Source: Alphaproteobacteria bacterium
GTDB lineage: Bacteria > Pseudomonadota > Alphaproteobacteria > Sphingomonadales > SMXR01
NCBI GenBank assembly: GCA_004356215.1
Contig: SMXR01000029.1
Location: forward strand, 1 to 7,024
DNA length: 7,024 nt
Direction: 5' to 3'
The notes under the pieces are model-generated. The model saw nothing but the letters and a program-made list of their open reading frames with translations, searched no databases and was not told where the DNA came from. Positions 1 through 6,815 of this stretch are shown piece by piece (position 1 is the first letter of the stretch; each line of letters opens with the position of its first letter). The position numbers and the translations under genes were made by a program.

Positions 1-243
1 ATTCAACTCGCGAAGGACCCCATCCATAATATCGCTTAAGACCCTGGCGGCTTCCAGCCCGGAAATTTTTCGCGCCCGGAGGCGCCTGGCAAGGTCATCC
101 CTTTTATTTTGAAACTCGGGCTTCAGGGCGGCGACAACCTGTTTCCTTAAAACATCATAGGGTTTGCCCTGAAGTGCTAGTGTTTTGATATCTTCGGCGA
201 GCGTCGGTGTTGGTATTATTTCCTTATGCACCTTTTTATCCAT
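1..243 (-). CDS. glnD: PII uridylyltransferase GlnD, N-terminal fragment
   Basis: This is the first 81 codons of a minus-strand gene that starts at ATG (243-241) and is cut by the left edge. The visible protein begins MDKKVHKEIIPTPTLAEDI and contains a basic helical stretch followed by SGLEAARVLSDIMDGVLREL (about residues 61-80). That stretch resembles the region just before the nucleotidyltransferase domain in alphaproteobacterial GlnD, including the conserved pattern G-x-E-A-A-x-x-L-S-x-x-M-D. GlnD is a bifunctional cytosolic enzyme that uridylylates PII proteins when glutamine is low and removes the UMP when it is high, so it is the primary nitrogen sensor. None of its catalytic parts (nucleotidyltransferase, HD, ACT domains) lie in the window, so the call rests on the N-terminal resemblance and on the position directly after mutS, a common alphaproteobacterial order. 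The start sits five bases after the mutS stop. An AAGG on the minus strand at 259-256, inside the mutS end, is the likely ribosome binding site, 12 bases from the ATG. Confidence 0.78.
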   Translation of the reverse strand, partial: MDKKVHKEIIPTPTLAEDIKTLALQGKPYDVLRKQVVAALKPEFQNKRDDLARRLRARKISGLEAARVLSDIMDGVLRELN

Positions 244-248
244 AGTGC

Positions 249-2948
249 TTATTTGCCTTTTTCCTTAAGCAGGCGCCTAAGGGCATAAAGCTCTTCCAAA
301 GCCTCCTTGGGGGTCAGTTCGTCGGGATTTATTTCCCCTAGTGCCGCTTCAATTTCCGGGGTATTGGTCGTGCCATATGAGATCGTCCTGACGGCCTTCT
401 GAAACAGCGGTAAATCATTGATGGCTTTGCCCTGCCCGCCCTCGTTCCGGGCCACTTCCAGGCTTTCGAGAACCTGAAAGGCGCGTTCGACAACCGCGGC
501 CGGAAGCCCCGCCAACCTGGCCACCTGAATGCCGTAGGACCGGTCGGCGCTGCCCACCGCAACCTCATGCAAAAAAACCAGGTCGCCCTTCCATTCCTTG
601 ACCCGCATGGTGTGCAACGAGACATTTTCCAGCCGCGCGCGCAGCGCCGTCAGCTCATGATAATGGGTGGCAAACAAGGTGCGTGATTTATTCACCTCAT
701 GCAGCTGTTCGATTGAGGCCCAGGCTAATGACAGGCCGTCATAAGTGGCGGTGCCACGGCCAATCTCATCCAAAATCACCAGCGACCGCTCGCCCGCCTG
801 GTTCAAAATCGTTGCGGTTTCAACCATTTCAACCATGAATGTGGAACGTCCCCGGGCAAGATCATCCGAGGCGCCGACGCGACTAAACAGCCGGTCAATA
901 ATGCCAATATGGGCGCTGGCAGCGGGGATATATGACCCCATCTGGGCAAGAATAGCGATCAGTGCATTTTGCCTGAGAAAGGTACTTTTTCCGGCCATAT
1001 TGGGGCCGGTAATCAACCATAATGACTGCCCCGCGCCAAGGTCACAGGCGTTGGCAACAAAGGGGCTTTCTCCTGATTTTTGCAACGCCCTTTCGACTAC
1101 CGGGTGGCGGCCTTCGGCCACCTCGAACGCCAGGCTGTCATCAACCTTGGGCCGGGCGAAGTGGTTTTCGCTGGCCAATACCGCAAGGGCGGTTGAAACA
1201 TCCAGCGTGGCCAGGGCTTCCGCTGCGGTTGAAATGGCGGTGCTTTGGCTGAGTATCTTTTTTGAAAGATTTTCAAAAATCTGATGCTCAAGGGCAATTG
1301 CCTTTTCGGCGGCTTCAGAAATTTTTCCCGCCAATTCGGATAAATCGGCGCTGGAAAACCGCACTGAATTGGCCAGCGTCTGGCGGTGGATAAAGGTTTC
1401 GTTCAAAGGCGGGCTCATTAAAGTCTCGGCGTGCCGCGCCGAAATATCGATATGAAACCCTAGAATGTTGTTGTGTTTTATCTTCAGGTTCTGGATCCCG
1501 GCTTCCTTTTTGTAGCGGCCCTCAAGGGCGGTGATCAGGCGCCGGCTTTCATCACGAAGGGTCCTGAATTCATCCAATGCCGCGTTATAGCCCTTGGCGA
1601 TAAAGCCGCCATCCCGTTTGAGATTGGGCAGGTCTCCGGCAAGCGCCCTGGTCAGTTCCTGAACCAAAGATTCGTGCCCTTTAAGGGCCGCCAACGCGAT
1701 TTTAATTTCCTGCGGTGGTTTTTCAGTCAGTGGTTTCCCGGGGACATCAAACAGGGAGCGAATGTCCATGGCCCCTTTCAGGCCATCGCTAATGGCACCC
1801 AGATCCCTGGGGCCGCCGCGCTCCAGACTCAACCGGGAGAGGGCGCGCTCAAGGTCGGGAATGCTGCGCAAAAGTTTCCTGATCTTCTCGGATTGAAACT
1901 CATTGGCCAAAAAGTGCGCCAATGATTCTTGCCGGGAATTGATCGCCTTTACATCGGTCAGTGGCCCCAGCAGGCGGCTCGCCAAAAGGCGGCTGCCGGC
2001 ACCGGTGATGGTTCGGTCAACCACCGAAAGCAGGCTGCCCTTGGGCTCGCCAGCCAAGGTGTGGGTCAGCTCTAAATTTCGCCGGGTTGCCATATCGATA
2101 ATCATGGCGGCTTTGGGGTCAAGTTTTTTTAAGGGCTTGAGCAGCGGTATCCGCCCTTTTTGGGTTTCCTTGATATAACCAAGCAAAGCCCCTGCGGTGG
2201 CCAGGTCGCTGCGTGAAAATGCACCGAAGCCGTCCAGAACCTTGACACCGTAAATTTCCTTGATCGCCTTCTCGCCTTCGAGGCTGTCAAAATAAAACGC
2301 CTCCAGCGGCATAATCTTTTCCGCCCAGGGGTGCAACAGCCGGGTCTTTCCAGCGTCGTCCAGAAAAGACGGGCTGATCAGGATTTCACCAGGGTTAAAC
2401 CGGGTCAATTCGCCATCAAGGGTATCTTCGGAAGCGGGCATCACGGAAAAATCCCCGGTCGACATGTCGGCCAGCGCCAATGACATTTTCCCTTCGGCTT
2501 GCCCCAGCGCGGCCAGGTAATTATTCCGCCGGGCGTCGAGCAAGGTATCTTCGGTCAGCGTCCCTTGGGTGACCAGGCGGGTTACCTCGCGCTTAACGAC
2601 AGCTTTGGGACCCCGCTTCCTGGCTTCGGCCGGGTTTTCGGTCTGTTCGCACACGGCGACCCGGAAACCCTTGCGAATAAGGCGCGCCAGATAGGTATCG
2701 GCGGCATGCACCGGAACGCCGCACATCGGGATATCATCGCCTAAATGACGGCCCCGTTTGGTCAATGTAATATCCAGCGCCTTCGCCGCAGCTTTGGCAT
2801 CGTCGAAAAACATTTCGTAAAAATCGCCCATGCGGTAAAACAACAGGCAGTCCTGGTTTTCCTCCTTGATCTTGAGGTATTGGACCATCATCGGGGTTAC
2901 CGGGGCCGGCTTTTCTGTGCTTGGGGCTGATTTTTCTTTTTGCGCCAC
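249..2948 (-). CDS. mutS: DNA mismatch repair protein MutS
   Basis: Complete 899-aa MutS, slightly longer than the E. coli protein (853 aa). MutS dimers bind mismatches and small loops in new DNA and, with ATP, recruit MutL to start repair. The mismatch-binding domain starts near residue 18 (TPMMVQYLKIK) and carries the Phe-x-Glu wedge F43-x-E45 in GDFYEMFFDDA. The connector, lever and clamp domains follow to about residue 600. The ABC-type ATPase domain has Walker A GPNMAGKST (648-656), the signature region SRVGASDDLARGRSTF (689-704), Walker B LVILDEIGRGTATYDG (723-738, D727/E728) and the H-loop ATHYHEL (760-766). A DLPLF pentapeptide (845-849) fits a beta-clamp-binding motif. The C-terminal helices (about 874-898) fit the MutS oligomerisation tail. 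The GTG at 2948-2946 is the only plausible start, because an in-frame stop lies 11 codons upstream with no other start codon between. No strong ribosome binding site is next to it: GGA is about 8 bases upstream and AAGGA about 17. All key residues are present, so the protein should be functional. Confidence 0.98.
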   Translation of the reverse strand: MAQKEKSAPSTEKPAPVTPMMVQYLKIKEENQDCLLFYRMGDFYEMFFDDAKAAAKALDITLTKRGRHLGDDIPMCGVPVHAADTYLARLIRKGFRVAVCEQTENPAEARKRGPKAVVKREVTRLVTQGTLTEDTLLDARRNNYLAALGQAEGKMSLALADMSTGDFSVMPASEDTLDGELTRFNPGEILISPSFLDDAGKTRLLHPWAEKIMPLEAFYFDSLEGEKAIKEIYGVKVLDGFGAFSRSDLATAGALLGYIKETQKGRIPLLKPLKKLDPKAAMIIDMATRRNLELTHTLAGEPKGSLLSVVDRTITGAGSRLLASRLLGPLTDVKAINSRQESLAHFLANEFQSEKIRKLLRSIPDLERALSRLSLERGGPRDLGAISDGLKGAMDIRSLFDVPGKPLTEKPPQEIKIALAALKGHESLVQELTRALAGDLPNLKRDGGFIAKGYNAALDEFRTLRDESRRLITALEGRYKKEAGIQNLKIKHNNILGFHIDISARHAETLMSPPLNETFIHRQTLANSVRFSSADLSELAGKISEAAEKAIALEHQIFENLSKKILSQSTAISTAAEALATLDVSTALAVLASENHFARPKVDDSLAFEVAEGRHPVVERALQKSGESPFVANACDLGAGQSLWLITGPNMAGKSTFLRQNALIAILAQMGSYIPAASAHIGIIDRLFSRVGASDDLARGRSTFMVEMVETATILNQAGERSLVILDEIGRGTATYDGLSLAWASIEQLHEVNKSRTLFATHYHELTALRARLENVSLHTMRVKEWKGDLVFLHEVAVGSADRSYGIQVARLAGLPAAVVERAFQVLESLEVARNEGGQGKAINDLPLFQKAVRTISYGTTNTPEIEAALGEINPDELTPKEALEELYALRRLLKEKGK

Positions 2949-3019
2949 GATTTTTATCCAGATTGTCCTTTTAACCCCTTATATGGGGGGGCCTTGGCCT
3001 CAGTTTTTTGCAATATTCC

Positions 3020-3057
3020 TTGACAATTGAGCGCTAAAATCAATAGGCCTCTATAGT
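3020..3057 (+). promoter_or_regulatory. Candidate sigma-70 promoter elements for maeB
   Basis: A perfect -35 hexamer TTGACA lies at 3020-3025 and a good -10 hexamer TATAGT (5 of 6 to TATAAT) at 3052-3057, about 97 bases upstream of the maeB GTG. These two cannot pair, because 26 bases separate them. Two pairings remain possible: TTGAGC (3027-3032) with TATAGT over a long 19-bp spacer, or TTGACA with the weak AATAGG (3043-3048) over 17 bp. The -10 with its flanks, CTATAGTG, looks like alphaproteobacterial housekeeping promoters, so I favour the first. The region is probably a promoter, but the exact pairing is uncertain. Confidence 0.4.
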
Positions 3058-3080
3058 GTTCCTGATAATTCAGGCACAGG

Positions 3081-3100
3081 CTAGGCAAGGTTAAGCAAGG
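3081..3100 (+). repeat. Tandem 10-bp direct repeat in the maeB leader
   Basis: CTAGGCAAGG is followed directly by TTAAGCAAGG, two 10-mers identical at 8 of 10 positions and sharing GCAAGG. The unit length is close to one helical turn, so both copies would face the same side of the DNA, as sites for a regulator often do. They lie between the candidate -10 box and the maeB ribosome binding site. With only two short copies, chance is a real alternative. Confidence 0.35.
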
Positions 3101-3122
3101 CATTACCACGTTAGCGTAAGGG

Positions 3123-3143
3123 TTTCGTCTTTAAAAGACGAAA
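3123..3143 (+). repeat. Perfect 10-bp inverted repeat abutting the maeB RBS
   Basis: The arms TTTCGTCTTT (3123-3132) and AAAGACGAAA (3134-3143) are perfectly complementary around the single base 3133. In RNA this would form a hairpin of about 8 bp with a five-base loop. The right arm ends directly against the GGGGG of the maeB ribosome binding site, and the GTG start is 10 bases beyond the arm. It could be a protein operator in DNA, or a stem that affects ribosome access or mRNA stability. It is not followed by a T run and precedes the gene, so it is not an intrinsic terminator of the usual kind. Confidence 0.7.
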
Positions 3144-3148
3144 GGGGG
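3141..3148 (+). promoter_or_regulatory. Ribosome binding site of maeB
   Basis: AAAGGGGG ends five bases before the GTG at 3154 and is the only purine-rich site at a suitable distance. It supports GTG 3154 as the start. The first three A residues are also the end of the right arm of the hairpin at 3123-3143. Confidence 0.75.
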
Positions 3149-3153
3149 ATTTT

Positions 3154-5445
3154 GTGAGCGATCATAATAAAAAATTTAGCGATCAGGAAGCGCTCAGGTT
3201 TCATTCCCAAGGCCGCCCCGGAAAAATCGAGATTATTTCTTCCAAACCAATGGCAACCCAGCGCGACCTGTCGCTGGCCTATTCCCCGGGGGTGGCCGCC
3301 CCGGTTCGGGCCATCTCCGAAAATCCTGATTGCGTTTATGACTATACCGCCAAGGGTAACCTGGTGGCGGTGATCACCAATGGGTCGGCAATCCTCGGGC
3401 TGGGAAATTTGGGAGCGTTGGCCTCGAAACCGGTGATGGAAGGAAAAGCCGTTCTTTTCAAGCGTTTCGCCGATGTTGATGCCATTGATCTTGAGATCGA
3501 TAGCGAAGACGTCGAAGAATTTGTTAATTGCGTCAAACTTTTGGGACCGTCGTTTGGCGGCATTAACCTTGAAGATATCAAAGCGCCGGAATGTTTCATT
3601 ATTGAGCAGGCCTTGCGTGAGGTTATGGACATTCCTGTTTTCCACGATGACCAGCACGGCACCGCGATCATCACCGCTGCCGGGATTATCAATGCCCTTG
3701 ATTTGACCGGCCGCACCTTCAAAAAAACCAGGATTGTTGTCAATGGTGCCGGTGCCGCCGCGATTGCCTGTTCCGAGCTGATCAAGGCGATGGGCCTGCC
3801 CCATGACAATCTGATGATGTGTGATTCTAAAGGGGTTATCTACCAGGGCCGGGAAGAAGGCATGAACCAGTGGAAAGCCGCGCACGCGGTCAAGACCAAA
3901 TGCCGCACTCTGCGCGAAGCGATCAAGGGCGCGGATGTTTTTATCGGGCTTTCGGTCAAGGGTGCGGTTGACCAGAAAATGATCAAATCCATGGGCCGCA
4001 AACCAATCGTCTTTGCCATGGCCAATCCCGACCCGGAAATTACCCCTGAGGAAATAATGGCCGTGCGCAAGGACGCGATTATTGCCACCGGCCGCTCGGA
4101 TTATCCCAACCAGGTGAATAATGTTCTGGGTTTTCCTTATATTTTCCGCGGCGCCCTGGATGTCCGCGCCAGAGCCATTAATGAAGAAATGAAAATCGCC
4201 GCCGCCGAAGCACTGGCCGAGCTGGCGCGCGAGGATGTCCATGACGAAGTCTCCAGCGCTTACGCCGGTAAACGTTCGCACTACGGCCGGGATTATATTA
4301 TCCCGTCACCGTTTGACCCCCGGTTGATTGAATGCATTCCCCCCCGCGTTGCCAAAGCCGCTGTGGATAGCGGCGTGGCACGGATTGAAATGTTAACGGC
4401 TGAAGACTACAAAATCAGCTTAAGCGCGCGGCTGAATCCGACGGTGGGGACGCTGTCGCAAATGTTTGTCCAGCTGCAGAAAAACCCGCGCCGGGTGGTG
4501 TTCGCCGAGGCCGAGGAGGAGCGCATGACCCGCGCCGCACTCAGTTTCAGAAGCTCGGGTTATGGCACCCCAATCCTGATCGGCCAGGAAACCGTGGTCG
4601 GCCAGCGCCTCAAGGAAGCCGGCATCGAGGATATGACCAATCTGGAAGTTCACAGCGCCCGCACCAGCACCTGGAACAAGGAATTTGCCGACTTTTTGTA
4701 TGAACGCCTGAAGCGCAAGGGCTTTCTTTACCGCGACATCAAAAGGCTGGTGAACCGCGACCGGAATGTCTTTGGCGCCTGCATGGTGGCCCTGGGCCAC
4801 GCCGATGCCATGGTCACCGGGATAACCCGTCATTACTGGCAGGCGCTGAAAAATGTCCTGTTGGTGATAGACCCCAAGGAAGGCTACAAGCCGTTTGCCA
4901 TGTCAGCGGTGGTGACCCGCAACAAGACCATTTTTATCGCTGACACCGCCGTGAATGAGCGACCCAATGCTGAAGAGCTGGCCGAAATCGCTACCCAGGC
5001 CGCCGGTATTGTCCGGATTTTGGGGCAAACCCCCAGGGTTGCCTTCCTGTCCTATTCCAATTTTGGTAACCCGACGCGGCCATTGACCAAACATCTGCGT
5101 GCCGCCGTGAAAATTCTGGAAGAGAAAAAAGTCGATTTTGAATTCGATGGCGAGATGATGGCCGATGTTGCGCTGAACCCAGACATGGCCAAGCTTTATC
5201 CGTTCTCACGTCTGACCAAGCCCGCCAATATCCTGATCATGCCGGGGCTGCAATCCGCCAATATTTCTTACAAACTTTTGGCCGAACTTTCCGGCGGGCG
5301 GGTTATTGGCCCGATCCTGTGGGGTATGCAAAAATCAATCCAGATAACGCGGATGAACTCAACCTCAACCGATATTTTGAATATGGCAGGCCTGGCGGCG
5401 ATTGGTTCTCTGAGTGAGGAAGAAGCTTTTTTCCCGGGGTTTTAG
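3154..5445 (+). CDS. maeB: Malic enzyme with C-terminal phosphotransacetylase-like domain (MaeB type)
   Basis: This 763-aa cytosolic enzyme oxidatively decarboxylates malate to pyruvate and CO2, reducing NAD(P)+. The length is normal for MaeB-type hybrids. The N-terminal malic domain has YSPGVAAP (43-50, likely catalytic Y43), PVMEGKAVLFKRFA (93-106, likely catalytic K98), the metal-binding NLEDIKAPECF (138-148) and FHDDQHGTA (163-171). The dinucleotide-binding fold has GAGAAAIAC (198-206), CDSKGVIYQGR (223-233), NPDPEI (291-296) and ATGRSDYPNQVNN (311-323). From about residue 430 to the end it matches the phosphotransacetylase fold. In related rhizobial enzymes this domain is not known to make acetyl phosphate, and in MaeB it is thought to carry regulation by acetyl-CoA. 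Here the usual Pta motif N-D-L-S-R-G is replaced around residues 730-735 (QITRMN), consistent with a non-catalytic role. I cannot decide NAD versus NADP from sequence alone; dme and tme are the rhizobial names for the two forms. The GTG start has a good ribosome binding site five bases upstream. The stop overlaps the convergent permease gene by 4 bp. Confidence 0.96.
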   Translation: MSDHNKKFSDQEALRFHSQGRPGKIEIISSKPMATQRDLSLAYSPGVAAPVRAISENPDCVYDYTAKGNLVAVITNGSAILGLGNLGALASKPVMEGKAVLFKRFADVDAIDLEIDSEDVEEFVNCVKLLGPSFGGINLEDIKAPECFIIEQALREVMDIPVFHDDQHGTAIITAAGIINALDLTGRTFKKTRIVVNGAGAAAIACSELIKAMGLPHDNLMMCDSKGVIYQGREEGMNQWKAAHAVKTKCRTLREAIKGADVFIGLSVKGAVDQKMIKSMGRKPIVFAMANPDPEITPEEIMAVRKDAIIATGRSDYPNQVNNVLGFPYIFRGALDVRARAINEEMKIAAAEALAELAREDVHDEVSSAYAGKRSHYGRDYIIPSPFDPRLIECIPPRVAKAAVDSGVARIEMLTAEDYKISLSARLNPTVGTLSQMFVQLQKNPRRVVFAEAEEERMTRAALSFRSSGYGTPILIGQETVVGQRLKEAGIEDMTNLEVHSARTSTWNKEFADFLYERLKRKGFLYRDIKRLVNRDRNVFGACMVALGHADAMVTGITRHYWQALKNVLLVIDPKEGYKPFAMSAVVTRNKTIFIADTAVNERPNAEELAEIATQAAGIVRILGQTPRVAFLSYSNFGNPTRPLTKHLRAAVKILEEKKVDFEFDGEMMADVALNPDMAKLYPFSRLTKPANILIMPGLQSANISYKLLAELSGGRVIGPILWGMQKSIQITRMNSTSTDILNMAGLAAIGSLSEEEAFFPGF

Positions 5446-6749
5446 GAAAAGATTTTGCGGGTTCCTTCCCGGGCGTCATATTTTCGCAGCATAAATAATA
5501 AAATAAGCCCCGGCACCGCCGCCGCCATGGTGATGATGAAAAAGCTTGGCCAGCCATACAACTCGGCCAATGCCCCGGAGCCGGTGGAAAGCAGGGTTCT
5601 CGAAATCGCAAAAAGCGAAGAAAACAAAGCATATTGGGTCGCGGTATAGCGGATATTACAAAGGATCGACAGGTAGGCAATAAACACCGCGGTTCCCATG
5701 CCACTGGCCAGGTTTTCCGCAGCTATGGTCACTGCCAGCAATTCGATATTGTGACCGACATAGGCCTGGATAACGAACATTGCGGTTGAGATGATTTGCA
5801 CACCGAAGCTGATCAAAAGCGCCCGGAACAGACTTACTTTTGCCAGCAATATTCCGCCCAGGGCCAAACCGCCCAGGGTTGCCCCGAAACCAAAAACTTT
5901 GGCAACATTTGCAATTTCAATTTTCGAGAACCCGAGGTCGATCAGAAATGGGTTGGTCATGGTCCCAACCAGCGCATCGCCCAACTTAAAAAGTGTAATA
6001 AAAAGCAAAATGGCCAGCCAGCCCTTGCGAGTCAGGAAATCACCAAAAGGATCAATCACAGCCTTTTGCAGCCAGGCAACAACATTTTTGGGCCGGCCAT
6101 TTTTGGCGGCAACCTCAGAAGCTTCCGGCTCCTTGGAAAGAAGCGTAGCCACCGAGCCAACCAGGATCAGCCCGGCCATGGCGATATACGTCACGCTCCA
6201 GGAATAGCTTGATGCCAGATACAGCGCCCCCGCGCCCGAAGCCAGCATACCAATGCGATAGCCATAAACATAACTGGCGGCGCCCGCGGCCTGTTCATTC
6301 GGTTCCAGTTTTTCAATCCTGAAGGCATCGATGACAATGTCTTGGGTCGCCGAAAAGAACGCGACCCCAAAAGCCATTAGTGCGGCCATGCCAGGATTTA
6401 TATCGGGGGAAGAAAACCCAAGCGCAATGATGGCGGCGATCAGCAGCCCTTGCGAAAATAAAAGCCACGACCTGCGGCGCCCGAAAAGCTTTCCCAAAAC
6501 CGGCAAGGGCAGGTGATCCACCAAAGGCGACCACAGGAATTTTATTGTGTAGGGCGTCCCCAGCGCGGCAAAAATACCGATTGTGGTCAGGTCTACCCCG
6601 GCTTCGCGCATCCAGACAAACAGCGTTGAGGCAGTAAGCGCCAGCGGCACCCCGCCGGAAAACCCGAGCGCAAGTATGGTCAGGAATTTGGGTTGGAAAT
6701 ATATCGTCCACGGGATTTTTTGCGCGCGATCAACTGACATGCCCCGCAT
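5442..6749 (-). CDS. ampG: AmpG-like muropeptide permease (MFS)
   Basis: This 435-aa inner-membrane protein of the major facilitator superfamily has about 12 hydrophobic segments, roughly at 21-47, 55-77, 97-115, 118-143, 158-180, 185-204, 241-262, 283-303, 308-330, 334-362, 374-395 and 400-421. AmpG-family marks are LGFSGGVPLALTASTL (28-43), TTIGIFAALGTPYTIKFLWSP (starting at 55), GRRRSW (90-95), SATQDIVIDAFRIE (133-146), KLGDALVGTMTNPFL (255-269) and ENLASGMGTAVFIAYLS (345-361). AmpG imports GlcNAc-anhydroMurNAc peptides released from peptidoglycan, using the proton gradient, for cell-wall recycling. In some bacteria this feeds ampC beta-lactamase induction, but no ampC or ampR is visible here. 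The substrate is inferred from family resemblance, and alphaproteobacteria can carry several AmpG-like paralogues. The start is uncertain: ATG at 6749 has no clear ribosome binding site, and a second ATG three codons later (6740) is equally possible. The gene converges on maeB and overlaps its stop by 4 bp. Confidence 0.9.
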   Translation of the reverse strand: MRGMSVDRAQKIPWTIYFQPKFLTILALGFSGGVPLALTASTLFVWMREAGVDLTTIGIFAALGTPYTIKFLWSPLVDHLPLPVLGKLFGRRRSWLLFSQGLLIAAIIALGFSSPDINPGMAALMAFGVAFFSATQDIVIDAFRIEKLEPNEQAAGAASYVYGYRIGMLASGAGALYLASSYSWSVTYIAMAGLILVGSVATLLSKEPEASEVAAKNGRPKNVVAWLQKAVIDPFGDFLTRKGWLAILLFITLFKLGDALVGTMTNPFLIDLGFSKIEIANVAKVFGFGATLGGLALGGILLAKVSLFRALLISFGVQIISTAMFVIQAYVGHNIELLAVTIAAENLASGMGTAVFIAYLSILCNIRYTATQYALFSSLFAISRTLLSTGSGALAELYGWPSFFIITMAAAVPGLILLFMLRKYDAREGTRKIFS

Positions 6750-6815
6750 CTTAGCGGCTGATTAAGTTTAGAAAAGGAAAATGCGACCAATAAGTATTTT
6801 TTCGAGGTCAGTTTT
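6750..6815. other. Short AT-rich spacer upstream of ampG
   Basis: These 66 bases between the right-hand partial frame and the permease gene are AT-rich. They show neither a convincing sigma-70 promoter on the minus strand nor a GC-rich hairpin with a T run. An AGTTTT-TT-AAAACT inverted repeat (6810-6823) covers the end of the upstream frame but is too AT-rich to call a terminator. Both minus-strand genes could therefore share a transcript, or the permease promoter is weak or non-consensus. Confidence 0.4.

Larger units (their letters stand above)
2949..3153. promoter_or_regulatory. Divergent mutS-maeB intergenic control region
   Basis: These 205 bp separate the GTG starts of two divergent genes, so the promoters of both should lie here. 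From the mutS side outward it holds a run of seven G (2985-2991), a GGCCTTGGCC inverted repeat (2990-2999), an AT-rich stretch with a TTGACA (3020-3025), a TATAGT (3052-3057), a tandem 10-bp repeat (3081-3100), a small palindrome (3108-3117), and the hairpin and ribosome binding site of maeB. The minus strand has a TATAAG about 35 bases upstream of the mutS start, but no convincing -35 box sits at the right distance, so I do not call a mutS promoter. I found no convincing small reading frame in the region. Confidence 0.7.

Noticed and set aside
745..1284. Plus-strand open frame of 179 codons inside mutS
   Set aside because: It is antisense to the conserved ATPase domain of MutS, has no convincing ribosome binding site, and its protein resembles no family.
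2978..3030. A mutS promoter on the minus strand using TATAAG and an upstream TTGCAA or TTGTCA
   Set aside because: The spacing is wrong: about 24 bases or more separate these boxes, and the hexamers at the correct distance do not resemble a -35 box.
3103..4281. A long minus-strand open frame (392 codons) opposite the first half of maeB
   Set aside because: It lies wholly antisense to a strongly conserved gene. Its translation is rich in Gly, Asn, Phe and His with no recognisable domain, as expected from the mirror of GC-biased codons.
5424..5453. Possible terminator hairpin at the maeB-ampG junction (TTTTCC with GGAAAA arms)
   Set aside because: The stem is only six pairs, mostly A-T, with a ten-base loop and no clean T run after it. 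It is too weak to call.
5457..5480. CGGG-TTCCTT-CCCG hairpin just after the maeB stop
   Set aside because: The stem is four pairs, and the T run begins several bases later, so it is not a credible intrinsic terminator.
5791..6212. Two overlapping plus-strand frames of about 138 codons inside the permease gene
   Set aside because: Two different frames are open over the same stretch. Both are antisense to a conserved membrane protein, so they are shadows.
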